From Rotaria sp. Silwood1 (lineage: Eukaryota; Rotifera; Eurotatoria; Philodinida; Philodinidae): a stretch of DNA of 64,000 bases. The position numbers were made by a program, and so were the translations under genes. The stretch is taken from positions 23,608 to 87,607 of the forward strand of contig CAJNOP010000724.1 of assembly GCA_905250075.1 (NCBI GenBank), in the 5' to 3' direction. The notes beneath the pieces were generated by a model. That model ran no database searches and was not told where the DNA came from. It saw only the letters and a list, made by a program, of their open reading frames with translations. This document shows positions 36,659-50,266 of the stretch, piece by piece (position 1 is the first letter of the stretch; each line of letters starts with the position of its first letter).

Positions 36659-36720
36659 CATTGTACCGTGACTTTCTCAAAACAAGTTATAAGAGTATGA
36701 AAGTATTCGATTCAACAATA
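36659..36720 (+). promoter_or_regulatory. Conserved promoter block, protease copy 2
   Basis: CATTGTACCGTGACTTTCTC, then AACAAGTTATAAGAGTATG, then GTATTCGATTCA. It is nearly identical to the block before copy 3. A TATA-like TATAAGA lies about 45 bases before the ATG. Confidence 0.65.
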
Positions 36721-36731
36721 AAGGATTGTTA

Positions 36732-38058
36732 ATGATAGATAGAATGTTATTATTCATATGTATTATATTGTCTTACACTAATTTGATATCTAGTAATACA
36801 TATCAATGTGATCCAAATATTTCATGTGGCTGTTCAACATTAACCACAACTGTTACATCACGAATTGTTGGTGGAGAAGCAGCATCTAATGATGCATGGG
36901 GTTGGATGGTTTCTCTTCAACGATCCGATGAACATTCATGTGGTGCAAGTCTTTTAACATCTGAATATGCTGTAACAACTGCTCATTGTGTAGAAGATGT
37001 TATGCATAATATATCTATATTATCAATTCTTGCTGGAACAAATTATTTAAATTATACATCAATTACAACTATTCAACGAAGGTCCATTATTAATGTTACT
37101 ATGCATCCTGACTTTAATTCATCTACTAATGAAAATGATATTGCTATTCTTAAGTTTTCTCCACTTGATATATCATCAAATTCTAAAATAGCTTTTATTT
37201 GTTTACCAAAACAAGATGAAGATCCATTTCAAAGTGGTACTAATCTTGTAGCTATTGGATGGGGTTATAAATCGGAATTCATTCATGTTGTATCTAATTC
37301 TCTTCAACAAGTAACAGTTCAAGCATTTTCATCAACATCAGATGAATGTCAAGTATCACAAATAGTCAATCCATCTGTGCAATTTTGTGCGGGAGTTATT
37401 GCTGGTGGTAAAGGTAAGTTTTTCTTCTATATTTAATTAATAATAATCCTGTTTGTTTTTTGTAGACGCATGTCAAGGTGACAGTGGAGGTCCATTAATG
37501 GCTTTTGTTAATAATAGTTGGGTATTAGCAGGAATAACATCAGAAGGTATTGGATGCGCTGAAGCAGGATTTCTAGGATTATACACTCGAGTATCTTATT
37601 TTATTTCGTTTATTAATTCAAACGTGAATTTTCCAATGGCAGAAACAACAACGGTTTCAGGGGTAGAAACAACAACGGTTTCAGGGGTAGAAACAACAAC
37701 AGTTTCAGGGGTAGAAACAACAGCGGTTTCAGGGGTAGAAACAACAATGACTGAAGTGACAGAATCAACAACGCCTCCACTGACAGAATCCACAATGATT
37801 ACGACGATAGAAACAACAATGGTTTCGTTGAGCGAAGCAACAACGAGTCATTTGACAGAATCAACAACAGTTGAATTGACAGAAGCAACAACGGTCCCAG
37901 TAACAGAAACAACAATAACGGTTCCATTAAAGACATCGATAAGTCAACATAAAAATAATCAATCAGCTATTCAGATGAACAATGGAAATATGAAAAATAA
38001 ATCAATAACAGTTGTGATATTTTGCTTTTCATTTTTAACATATTTCTTTTCTTATTGA
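36732..38058 (+). CDS. Trypsin-like serine protease, copy 2
   Basis: Two exons (36732-37413 and 37466-38058) with the same phase-1 intron as copy 1 give 424 residues. The start is the ATG at 36732; the frame opens slightly earlier without an ATG. A signal peptide ([16 protein letters not shown]) is followed by R-IVGG activation. The triad is H85 in TTAHC, D136 and S234 in GDSGGPL, with D228 predicting trypsin-like specificity. It should be active. The stalk is longer than in copy 1, with four near-perfect ETTTVSGV octads (37640-37740) and further T/S/E-rich sequence likely to be O-glycosylated, ending in a hydrophobic tail ([12 protein letters not shown]). The expected poly(A) hexamer is altered to CATAAA. 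A 114-base tract is identical to copy 1. Confidence 0.92.
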
Positions 38059-40370
38059 TGATATCATATATCATACGAATAGTAAATCTTTTCTTATAGG
38101 AGAGATTTTCTTTGCAATTTTCTTTTGATTATTTATTTTATTTTCTCTTTTTGTAAAATATTTCACTTGGTATTCTTTCATAAAAAATGAAACTATTATT
38201 CTATAGAAGATAAATGAGCTTATAAAGTAAATATGTAGATACTCTTTGTACTACACATAAATATTGATTTGACGACAAAAATTGATTGTGTCAACTGAAC
38301 TCTTTGAAGACGTATTTCTATATATACAGTCTGAAAACTAGAACAGAAATGAATATCATTGAATGAGTTAAATTGTTTTCTTCGAGTCTTTTGCTTTATT
38401 CCTAACTCAACATACTCGATTAGTGTCATTAAAGTCAAAAGAAATCTAATAACTGCAATAGTTGATAATTTATAACTGTTTTGGTTGCTATAGTTCTATT
38501 TCTTTTACAAAAATAACACTATCCCTTCAAGAAATTATCAGCAAATCACAGTACCTGAATTGCCAAGTAGCAAGGAAGCGGACGAGAGCTTCCCATTCCA
38601 GAAAATTTTGAACTTATTGTAAATTTTTTACAGTTTCGTAAGAAATCGTAACAGTCATCGAAACTTTAGAAGTTTTAGCTTTGTTCCTGATAGAAATTTA
38701 TATGAAGATACATTTGCTCGGACAATATATGACAGATAGTTTCTAGTGAATTTTCACTATCTACTACTCTCAATAACAATTGAACGTCATGCACAGTGAA
38801 ATGATGGATTTTTAGATATTGGATACCAAAATATTATTTTATCACATATTTCAAAAAATTATTAAGAAAGTCTTCAATTAAACCATAGTCAAATTCAAAA
38901 TATTTGATCATTTAGTTTAACGTATGAATAACGGCAGCTAAAACAAATTTTAAGGATCTATTCTGAATGGAAAAAAAAAATCGCTAAACATGAGTGTACT
39001 TAATATGTTAACAGTTTTTCATAATGTGTTATTTGATAATAATCAGTCTAAACGGTAAATTTATTTTCTTTGAATTAGTAATAGAAAGAATTAACATAGT
39101 GCTATAGGTTAAAAACTGTTCGAAACGCTAGAAATGAACGTTTCCAGGATAGCCGTATTTTCAACTTTTGTTATGTAGTACATGCCATTGTACAATTCGT
39201 TTTTTACCAGATATAGATTTCGTTAACATATATTATCTGACATTAATTTATCTAATGTAAAAACCTTAGAGACTCATAACGTTTTTTTTTTAACTCTTTA
39301 TTTTAGTACTTCAAAGGCAACGAATTGACAGCTTAGACTGTTCTTCATCATATAAGACGTCCAGAAGCTTCAATGATCATGTCATTTATGAGAAGCTATC
39401 AAAATACTAAACATACTCATGTATAGCGATTCTTTTTAGTCAAAATACATCTTTTAAAATAGTTTTAGCTAATGTTATTCACTTTTACTCTGATCATGAA
39501 TTATTGATGTTTTTAAAAAGTGTATTTCTTTCGAACAATAAACGAAATATACTACTTCATGCACTTTCCGAATTTGAAGCATAGTTTGTAAAACAGACGC
39601 ATATTTTATCTATGAATATTCTATTCTTATTAATGCTTTAAATACAAATATTAATCAAAGATTGTACATCTGAGAAATACACTTTTGAGATCTACAAAAG
39701 GCGAAACAATAATATTCATTTATTATTTTTTTGTCTGTATTATGTTGTTGAATGATATAAAAAAGTTAAAGGCAATTGTAGGTAGCATTATCTATTGTAC
39801 TGTATCTCGTACAGGAACATTCTAATGTACATAGACAAGTTGCTTTAATTCACATGTAATATATTTATGTTTCACCTTCATTCTAAGTAATAGTAAGATG
39901 ATTATATAGAATAAAAACTTCTTTTGAATTTTTCTTAATATTCTTCATTCAAGAGAACTGCGGTTGTTTTTAATCGATAGATATATATGTATAGTCCTTT
40001 GTATGAATGAAAAAGAAATTTTTCCAATAAATCTTCAATGCAAGATAGATTTTGAGTCGTCCAGAAAATTATGTTTCGAAATTCTAGATCGTTGTAGTTT
40101 CAATAATCAGCAAAACGAAACTGAATAAAAATTTTAAAAAATCCTTTCCCGTATCCAAATGTAAAAATCTTGTTCTCCAGTTTGATCTCTGAAAATCTTC
40201 TAAGCAGTAAGATATAGAGACGTTTAGTTTATTAATATTGAAATTATTTAAGAGTGAATTTGATGAAGATCGAGATAAAACACAACCTGGCAGATCTATA
40301 ACTAAGATAACATTAGAAGATATCGAGTAGATGTATTATCCTGTTAATAACAATCGTTATAATATAAATA
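38059..40370. other. Intergenic between protease copies 2 and 3
   Basis: The first 400 bases are related to the 3' flank of copy 3. The rest is AT-rich with no recognised gene. Confidence 0.4.
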
Positions 40371-42058
40371 ACTAATCTGAAGTTGAAACAAATTTGAATC
40401 ATACTTAAAAAATGGTGAACAATGAATTACAATATAGATCAAGATGAGTTTTCTGCAAGTTATGTTTGTAAAATAAATATGATCAAGTATTCTATTATTA
40501 TACTTTACCTTTAACTATTTATCAAAAATGTATTTCATCAAGAAAATAAAATGTTAATCATATTATGGAAAAAAATAGCTTTTACATATTATAATAAAAG
40601 AGTGTGAATACAAGCTATAGTATATTATTACAAAGAAAGCACTTAATATCTGAAGGATATACAGATTGAAAATATTTTATCAAAATAAAATGACAATGAT
40701 TGTGTTATGTTACCTAAAATGAACTAAGTAAAAAAAATCTCTAAATAAACATATCATTGATTAGTCACACGCATAAAAACCAATGTCGGTTCGAACCACT
40801 CGTATAAACTATCATATATGATCCTTTCCTTAGAATTAATGAAATCTTGACGTTACAAAATATTGTTATTTTTCAAATTACTGATGTATATGAAAGCATA
40901 TGTGTGAAAACTAGTTCGACCATGATCGAATAATTCAGTATACATGATAATTCACTTACAGATGATGATGATGAATCATATGATGCAGTAATGAATTATG
41001 AAAAGAGTGAATATTTATTATCGTCATGAAAAAAAGCATACATGTATATTTTCACAAGTATGATGGTTGGCAGCAACATAACGTTTTATTCTAGTGTTTT
41101 CTTCAACAATGAAACGTATCCTAAGCAATAACGATCGTGTTTTGAGACGTAAAAACACATCAAGTGATTAACTTTTCTTTTTTTGTGAAACTTGAGATTT
41201 TTGTTTTTGCTATTTATGAAAGAAATTGAATGGTATTTTTTTTCATATAAAACAGAAGTTTGAAAAGCTCGAGCTAGAATACAAAAAAAAGAAGTGTTAG
41301 TCCAGATCGAATTTTGAAAATTTGTATCCATGTAGAACAGTACTTGAGTCCTCAACCTCCTCTGATTGTGGCGCTCTCGAAACATCCTTAGATATATCTA
41401 TATATTAGTGTGCTCTACAAAACCAAATACGACGTCAACGAATATATTAGGTAAACACCAACATCGGGCATATGATAATATCATAGGAAAAGTTCAAAAT
41501 ACCATGTTGGAAGAATGCAACATAGGATGTATGGATTATTTCAACCTTTGTAAATGTTCTAGAAGTCTCTATATGAGCATTTGTTATGATCAGATAATTA
41601 ACATCAAATTTTGTTTTCTTTATTTTTATATTTTTTTTTCTTATTTACCAAAAAAAAAAAATATTTCGTCTACACTACACGTGAATAAAAAACACCATGC
41701 GTAATTTGCATCCTTACACACAAAAGCAAAAAATTCCGACGTAAATCAGTCAGTAAAATGGATTAGATGTAATATGAGATGTGTATTATCTATTCAAAAT
41801 ACAAAAACGACAAATAGACGAAATTACCACATGTGACAAAATAAAAAAATATTTTTTTTATCTAACTTCTGACGACAATGTAAAACATATTTTTATAATT
41901 CACCTGTCTATGTTTAGTAATGGTACCTTAAAGTGCATTGTCTTGCACTTTTACTTATAATCACGATTTGCCTGTATATTTTCTTTTTTTTCTTTTTCTT
42001 ACTGATTTAATGCAGTCATTCGAAAGAGAAAGATGCATTTGTTTCATAATAAATAAAC
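40371..42058. repeat. Co-duplicated upstream block, copy 3
   Basis: Collinear with about 33520-36655 but shortened. It carries the third copy of the minus-strand peptide trace (about 41390-41470) and no intact gene. Confidence 0.5.
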
Positions 42059-42059
42059 G

Positions 42060-42120
42060 CATTGTACCGTGACTTCTCAAAACAAGTTATAAAAGTATAA
42101 AGGTATTTGATTCAAGGATA
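42060..42120 (+). promoter_or_regulatory. Conserved promoter block, protease copy 3
   Basis: CATTGTACCGTGACTTCTCA, then AACAAGTTATAAAAGTATA, then GTATTTGATTCA. TATAAAA at 42088-42094 lies 40 bases upstream of the ATG, implying a very short leader. Confidence 0.65.
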
Positions 42121-42133
42121 AAGTTGATAAACG

Positions 42134-43490
42134 ATGAATAAAATATTATTATTTATATGCGTTATATTTTCTTATATTAATTTCACATACAGTGCTATAT
42201 ATCAATGTGATCCAAGTATTTCATGTGGTTGTTCAGCAGTAATCACTAATGTTACATCACGGATTGTCGGTGGAGAAACAGCAGCTGTTCATACATGGGG
42301 TTGGATTATTTCTCTTCAAAATTCAGGCAATCATACATGTGGTGCCAGTCTTTTAACATCTGAATATGCTGTAACAGCAGCCAGTTGTGTACAAGATTAT
42401 GTGCAAGATACGTCTGTATTAACAATTCTTGCTGGTACTAACGATTTAGATGATACATCCACTACAACTATTCAACAAAGATCAATCATTTCTATTATTA
42501 CGCATCCCGATTATGATTCAACCACTATGATAAATGATATTGCTATTCTTAAATTTTCTCCACTTGATAAATCATCAAATTCTACAATAGCTTTTATTTG
42601 TTTACCACAAGACGGGATAGATCCATTTCAAAATGATACTGCTCTTGTAGCCATTGGATGGGGTAAGACATCGAAAAATGATACTGTTCCATCTGATTCT
42701 CTTCAACAAGTAACAATTCAAACATTATCATCAACATCAACTGAATGTCAACAAGCCGGTTTAGTCAATCCATCTGTGCAATTTTGTGCGGGAGTTATTG
42801 GTGGTGGTAAAGGTAAGTCGTTATTATCTGTTTAATTTATGAGAAACTTTTTTTTGCTTTTGTTTTCTTTTAGATACATGTATTGGTGATAATGGTGGTC
42901 CATTAATGGTTTTTGTTAATAATAGTTGGGTATTAGTAGGAATAACAGAAAGCCTTTTAGGATGTGGTGATGCAGGATTATCTGGATTATATACACGAGT
43001 GTCCTATTTCATTTCTTTCATTAACTCAAGCATTAATAGTCTAGAGACAGAAACAACATCGGGTTCAACAGATGATTCGACATCGGGTTCAACAGATAAT
43101 ACACCATCGGGTTCAACAGATGATTCGACATCGGGTTCAACAGATAATACACCATCGAGTTCAACAGATAATACACCATCGGGTTCAACAGAGAGCACAC
43201 CATCGGGTTCAACCGAGAGCACACCATCGGGTTCAACCGAGAGCACACCATCGGGTTCAACAGAGAGCCCACCATCGGGTTCAACAGAGAGCACACCATC
43301 GGGTTCAACAGAAGGCGCAACATCAGCTTCAACAATGGCAACAACAGTAGTAACAACAACGGTTTCATTAGCTACATCGACAAGTCAACAGACAACTAGC
43401 CCAGGAAATAATGGAAATATGATAAATACATCAATAACATTTCTGATACTTTGGTTTTCATTTTTCGCATATTTCTTGTTTTCTTATTGA
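42134..43490 (+). CDS. Serine protease homolog, catalytically dead (copy 3)
   Basis: Two exons (42134-42812 and 42874-43490), same intron phase, 431 residues. A signal peptide (MNKILLFICVIFSYINF), R43-IVGG, the conserved Cys pattern, D135 (NDIAIL) and D227 are kept. The catalytic His is Ser84 (TAASC) and the catalytic Ser is Asn233 (CIGDNGGPL). Two of three triad residues are gone, so peptide hydrolysis is not expected. The frame is fully open and the promoter block and poly(A) signal (43606-43611) are intact, which argues for a retained pseudoenzyme such as a ligand-binding or regulatory homolog. The stalk has about ten SGSTEST/DNTP-type 8-residue repeats (43058-43330) before a hydrophobic tail (ILWFSFFAYFLFSY). 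Confidence 0.92.
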
Positions 43491-43605
43491 CAATAAAACG
43501 CATAATATGAAAAGAAAATTTTTAAGCCTGTTAAAGATTTTGAAATTTTCTTTTAATTATTTAATTTGAGTTTTTTTTTGTGTAGTGTTCAAAATTTTAT
43601 TCTTT

Positions 43606-43611
43606 AATAAA
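43606..43611 (+). terminator. Poly(A) signal, protease copy 3
   Basis: AATAAA in the context ATTCTTTAATAAAC, about 115 bases after the stop codon. Confidence 0.6.
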
Positions 43612-44035
43612 CAAGAAGACGTGACTATTCAGAAGATAGATGTCCTTATAAAGTTAACGGATACTCTTTGTACTTCACACTAAAATTAGTTGTTCGCCAA
43701 AAGCTATTTGTTTTGACTGAACTCTTTAAGATTGCTGTCCATATATGTATATACAATATGAAAAGTTTATTAGAAATAAAAGTCATTAAATTTATTAAAT
43801 TAGATGCTTAAAGTGCTTTGTTTTTTTTTTTGTCAACTGAAACTATTCAATTTATATCATGAAAGTCAAAAGATGTATTATAACTATGAGTGATGTTATA
43901 GCTCGTTTTCTTTTACAAAATAAAAAGTTCACATTAAAAATATTAACGATATATCTCAATAATAATGTTACTGATTAGAGCGTAGGCAGGCAGGAATTTT
44001 TTCTCCTCTTATAATAGTCTATTGTTTTAAGTTTT

Positions 44036-44483
44036 ATTTCATATAATTTGATTTACAAAAAAAAAAATCTTCAAAAATGATTATCATTTATTACAATACA
44101 TAAATCCATGAGTTTTGAAATATTTGAAAAAACATTATACAAAATTTCTTTTTAAAGAATCGATTTAATTTCTGTGTCAATTTTCATCTGTAATTTAGTC
44201 AAAAGTCTTTGACAAGATTTTTGTAAACGTTGATTAATATATACGATTGAAGGCTTTGAGAGAAAATTAAAAATGACATTCACATTTCAAAGCATCTACA
44301 AAACTCCTGTTAAAGATACAGCCGAATAAAAGAAAAAACCGAATATTGATTATGAAAATTAAATTGATCACCAAACAAAACTTTGTGTAATGTCTTTTCA
44401 AATATTTCAAAACGCATGGATTCATCTATTTAAGTAGATAGTAATCATTTTGAATATTTGTTGTAAACTAAATCATACGAAAT
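44036..44483. mobile_element. Foldback MITE with about 115-bp inverted ends
   Basis: Left end 44036-44160 and right end 44365-44483 are inverted copies, about 80% identical by eye. The best core is TTTTGAAATATTTGAAAA. The outer ends read ATTTC(A/G)TAT(A/G)ATTT. 448 bases, no coding content. Confidence 0.7.
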
Positions 44484-47400
44484 AAAAAGCAATTAAATCG
44501 CTAGAATTTTATAAGAGATATTTACGTAAACTTTATGAGTTCTTCTCAAACAAATTTGTACACTACCTGATCAGTTTGTTAACAAAAGTTCAATATCTAA
44601 ATAACAGTTCTCATCATTTATTGTGTTTGAACTATCAAATCCATTTGAAATCTTTTCTGTTTGTTATGTAGCATAATTGGAAATACGTCCATGTCAGTGC
44701 AATGAAATAAATGGACCTTTTCTTTTCCATATTAAATAATATAGATAAGTACTATTTAAAAATATTATTATTGTATTCAATAAAGCAATGTAATTTATTG
44801 TAAATTAAGAAAAAAATACATGTAATAGAACGACTGATGTATCATTTTTAATTCTTATTTAAGATAATAAAAAGAAAAAAAGCAAAAAAGAATTGTGTTT
44901 ATATAATATTACATTGATGTACATAGAACAAAATTTTAGAACTACTTCATTTACAAATTCAAACTTATTTTCAATAATTTAAATATTTAAAATAGAGTCT
45001 ATCAGACATCAAATTTCTTGAAAAAATCTATGTAATCCATACTTCAATTTTACAAAATTTCCTAATAGTTAATTTTTAAAATAACTAATTATAAAATTTA
45101 GCTCTATATGCATGATGTTTATAAAGTTTATCATTATCTAAGATATGAACTAAAGTCAATCTGATCGGATTCGGATTCAAAAATTTTTAGACCTGATGGT
45201 GCTAAGTGTTCTAATGATCTAATACAACAAAATATACTTTGTATTTCGTTTTTAATTATTTTTCCTTTTTTTTTTTTTTTTTTTTTTAAAAAATTTGGTC
45301 AGTTTAACAAAGATGTATCTTAAAAAATAAAGATCCTATTTTGAACTTTTTATTGTAATATCGAAAAACAAAAATGAACAAGATTCACTTGAATTTTGAA
45401 TGTATAAGTTATCATTTAATAAACTATCGAACATAAGTCATTCGAAATATTAATAGACAATAAAAACAAAACCTTCTAAAGAGAAACAATAAATTCTTAA
45501 TATTAATTCATTCATAATCGTATCTAAATATCAATTGTAAAACTACGTTCAATATAAACTAAAAATAGATTTACTGTTTTTTTTTTAAAGAAATAATAAG
45601 AAATTTTACTTTTTTTTTTTTTTTAGAAATTTAGTTAATAAATTAGAAACTAATTACAAAGTTGTAAAAGATCAAAAAGCAAAGAAAACAGTGAAATGTG
45701 ACGGATATCTTCTTCCTATCTCTATAATACAGATATTATTGGTGAAACTAGAGTCATATAGGTAGAATAAAAACATTGTATCTTATCAGTCTTTCCATAA
45801 TAATCATCGATGTATCATTCCACTAGTGCATCACCTATACAAACCATAGACTGATTGATGATATTTAAATTTTTTATTACAAAGTTTCAATAGAGGAAAA
45901 ACAAAAATTAACTAAGTACAAAGTTAGCTTCAATATTATGACATTCAGACAAAATTTAAATGTTTTACAGATCTCATTCTAACGACAAACAAAATCAATA
46001 TATATTATATAAATTTATATAATGTCCATTACCAATAACTTAAAAAAAACAGTTTTCAATTACCATTACTGATTTCATTGCAAAAGAAAGAAGTTTTATT
46101 TTTCTACAATTTTGTTTTTTTTGAATATATCTAATGTACACATAGTATAAGTGTAATATTTAATTAAAATAGAATTGATTCGATTGTTTTAAAAATATGA
46201 TATCAAATCATTGTTTGTTTCATTTCTATTGGAAGTGTTATAATACAAAAATAGTTAAAGATAAGAGTACATAAAAAAAAAAAAAAAAGAAAAAGGAATT
46301 CTTCATTGTTCTATTGACTGTTAATCGAAGAATGACACCTTCTATATACATTACAATCATATCTTTCAAATAAACAGAACATAGAGAATATGTTCATTAT
46401 TATACGATAGTAATCATTTTCAAAATAAACAATTCTTCAATGATTTTTCTTTTTTAAACAGATTATATCTTAATCGAAAAAAACAAAAAATCACGACAAG
46501 ATTTTGTTTCTTTTTTTTATTGTAACTATAAATGAAAAATAGATTATCATTCTTGACATACCAATATTACGGTCGATTTAGTTATTTAAGAAAAAAAAAA
46601 AAAAAAAAAAAAAAAAAACCAACCAAAAGAAATTCTTTGCTTTTGATTTTGATCAACTCTCTATTACGAAACTTTAATGATTAATACATATATACATACT
46701 TGTCTCGAGAAGCGGAAAGACATCTGTTTCAATATTATCAAAAGTCACCAATAATCAATGATCAATATCATAGAAACCTAATAAGGGTGAGAGTAAAAAT
46801 GAAAATAGTCAGCAGTTATTCAATCATTTGTTTTCTAACAAATACAAAAAAAGAAAAAGAAACGAAACAAGTTAAGTTAAGAAACCTTAAAAAAAAAAGA
46901 GAATTTTCGTTTAGAATCTTTTTTATGTTGAGTGACAGATTGTTTTATTTTCCTTAATACGAAATAGTTATAAACAACGATCTGAGATATAATCAACTAA
47001 CAAGGGAATTTTTTATTTATAGATACACCCTAGATAATTGAATATAACATATAATTTTTGAAAAGTTCATATTTTGAAAAGAACTTTATTCAAAACTTCT
47101 ACATTCTTTTTCATAGAAAATAATCTAGTTGAATTTTTTACTATACGTGCATAAAGTTTTATAGTTTAATCAAATCTAAACTTTTTCTTTTTAAGGTAAT
47201 ATTAAATAGTATCTATAAGTTAAAAAAAAAATCATTGTCAATCGACAACGGAACAACTGAGAAAATTCTCTTGTAAGTTGTTCTCTCTATGTATATCTTC
47301 AACATTGAATAATATGTTTAACATGTTTATTCTTTATTCTTATACGAATATTTTATTTCTACAATGCTAAAACAAAAATCCGAAGTATTATTTGTGCAAT

Positions 47401-50266
47401 AAAATATATCATAGATTTGATATACTCTTAAAAAAACACACACACAAATCAACATTGATTGATTTACTTTTTTTTTTTCTTTTTTTTTTGTTTTATTTCT
47501 TAAGATCTGTCCGCGAACACCTGTTATTATTATTGAACATTTATTATATGATGGTAGGCGTATTCTTCGATCAATTAACTTTGTCATTATAATCAGAGAG
47601 AATTGAATTGTAGTTTTTATTTGTGGTAATACACATATATTCATTCATGCATGTCTAATCGCATCAGTACCAATAAAATCATTTATGAATAAGAAAATAT
47701 TCATGCTGTCTTATTTAAATATTCGTCAATGAATATGATTTCTTATCGTATTGAAGAAAAGAAATGATCATCAATCGTTGCAGGTGTCAAATTTTCTCTC
47801 GTCTAATCTCTTCTCTTGTCGTTGCCGTTTTCATTCGATACATATATATATACACATAGTGTTGTTCACATGCAAATATTGTACAACTAACAAACAAATA
47901 GAAGCCTAACTAATGATCGAAAACGAGATGGTGTGTGACAATCATATATGAATGGATTAGAAGAGAGAGAGAGAGAGAGAGAAAAAGGAGGAGTCGAACT
48001 TTCTCAACATATTTCAATATGATTAAGTCATTCTATATGTATATATAAATGACAGATTAGAGAATAAGATGGTAAACATCATTCATATTAATATTAGTAT
48101 AATACAGAATAGACTAAAGAAATAAAAAAATTGAATATTTTATTTTTTTTTAATTTGATGATTATTCGCCCACTTGGCTGCTCGTTGGATGTTGTCATTG
48201 ATACTTGCTTAGCATGAATATATATATATATATACAAATTGTTTATATTTTGCCGCATGGTTCATGTTGACACGAGAGACCAATATGTGTATATAAAAAA
48301 GAAGAGAGAAAACGAGAAGTATCAATGTGGTACCCCTAGAGGCTTGAAAAAGAAATAATAATAATCAATCATCTTCATTCATGATTACTAGCAGTCATCA
48401 TTCTCTATTCGCACTCTTCAAACCAATTACAACAGCCTGGAGCTGTGTGTCCAAACGCAATTTGATTACAGCCATACACACACACATATATATACATACA
48501 TATCGTCACGTTCTCTGTCTCGCATCATCTTCCTCATCTATTTCTCTTCTCTTCTTCCTTTTTTTTTTGCAAGATCATCGACCATTGAATAGACCCGTAA
48601 TTGGTGAGACGTTGGTTCACTAGTGTGTATGGCCAGGCAAACAACATACATGCGTGTGTGCGCCCGGGCTTTATGATTATTCTATTATTCTTGCTCGTCA
48701 CTGAATAAGAAGAAGCAAAAAAGAGAGAACTGTAATTTCTTTGTCGACGCTAAATAAGTCGCTTCCGCTGCTAACCGTCTTTCGATGCTTACTTCCGTTC
48801 AACTCGTCGTCTTCATCTTTCTTTTTTTTCCACTCGACAACGAATTGTACTTTGCTGCCGATAGTTTTGGTTAAATTAAAAGTGTATACGTGCAAGTTCA
48901 ATCGTCACTTCAATTGAAATTAATATATATATATATATATATATGTGTGTCTGTGTGTTTATATCATTGCGCAAGCTAAATAAACGTTTGAATAAAATAA
49001 AAAAAGCAAAGATAATTTTAAAAGGATATTCATAAAATGTTAACAAGCTAAACAAGAGTAATCAGAATAATAAGAACAACAACAACAACGTTTACAATAT
49101 TCATCAAACGAAGCAAAAAAAACCGCAATTGTAATTGATGGATGAGAGAGGATTAATAGGATGAGAACTATTCATAGACTTTAAATTCTTATATATATAT
49201 ATGTATATGTAGCAAAAAAAATGCATTGATTGGAAAGAAGCCGCTCTTGATGAGATGAATAAATTGAGAATTTAATTCATTTGGATTCGTTTTTGTCGTT
49301 TCTTTACTCTTTTTTTATTGTCCTATTTTACACATTTTATTCAGGTAATCGAAACAAGCTAATGATCAGTGTATGTATATGTATATATATATATGCATTC
49401 GATTAACAATATTTCTCTTTACTCTCGCCTTTATTTTTCTTTTTCTTATGTACCATTTGAGAGAGCACAGTTGATGCAAGCCTTCATTATTACATACAGC
49501 TTGAATTGTTCTTTCCCTCTTTTCTTTCTTTTCTTTTTTTTTTCTTTTTATTCAAAGACCAATAGACACATATTGTAATCGCTTTGTTGTTGGGCGCCGC
49601 CACTCTTTCTCGCTTCCGAGCAAGCAACAGAATAAAATAGAATATAAAAGAAAAGAAAAGAAAAAAAAGCGAAAAGAAGCGCAATGAATGGCCAATGACG
49701 ATTTTTAATTTTCTTGCGCTTTCTCTCTTGTTCGCGTTTTGTATTCTTTAATTTCCATTGGAGGAATAAAATAGATGGTAGCTGTTGTTGTTGTTGTCGT
49801 TATTATTATTATTATTATTATTACTCGCTCGTTCGCTCTTCCACTTGGCTGTCTCTATTTGAATAACACTTTTTGAGCGGCGACGAGAACGACAAGAAAA
49901 GGCCTCCTCCTCTTCTTCTCCTTTTCCTTCTTTTATTAATGTGCTGTGCACATAGTTCAAGTCATTATGTTTCGCTTTGTATAAGAGAGAGAGAGAGAGC
50001 AAGAGAGGAAGAGAGAGAGAGAGAAAAACTATTTTCATTGCTCTTTTTTCTCGCTCGTCGAATAATATAATAGGCTTTCATCGAATAGAGAAAAAGAGAA
50101 CCTGTTCCTTTTATTGTATATGACAAGAAAAAAAGAATCTTGTATGTTTCTTTTACTTTGCTTTTATTTTTATTTCTAAAAAGAAAAAAAAAAGAAAAAG
50201 AAAAACTCCGATTGACTCATTTATTATTATTATTATCATCATCATCATCATCATTATTATTCAAGC
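44484..50266. other. Long non-coding region upstream of SoxB
   Basis: About 5.8 kb, extremely AT-rich, with homopolymers (T-run near 45270-45288, A28 at 46591-46618) and microsatellites: GA near 47960-47982, TA near 48926-48943, TTA near 49800-49822, GA near 49985-50020. No coding exon supported. Regulatory DNA for the Sox gene is likely but not recognisable by eye. Confidence 0.45.

Noticed and set aside
37596..37795. Antisense frames over the second protease stalk
   Set aside because: Produced by the [16 protein letters not shown] repeat.
43004..43368. Antisense and shifted frames over the third protease stalk
   Set aside because: They follow from the short tandem repeat encoding SGSTEST in the real frame.
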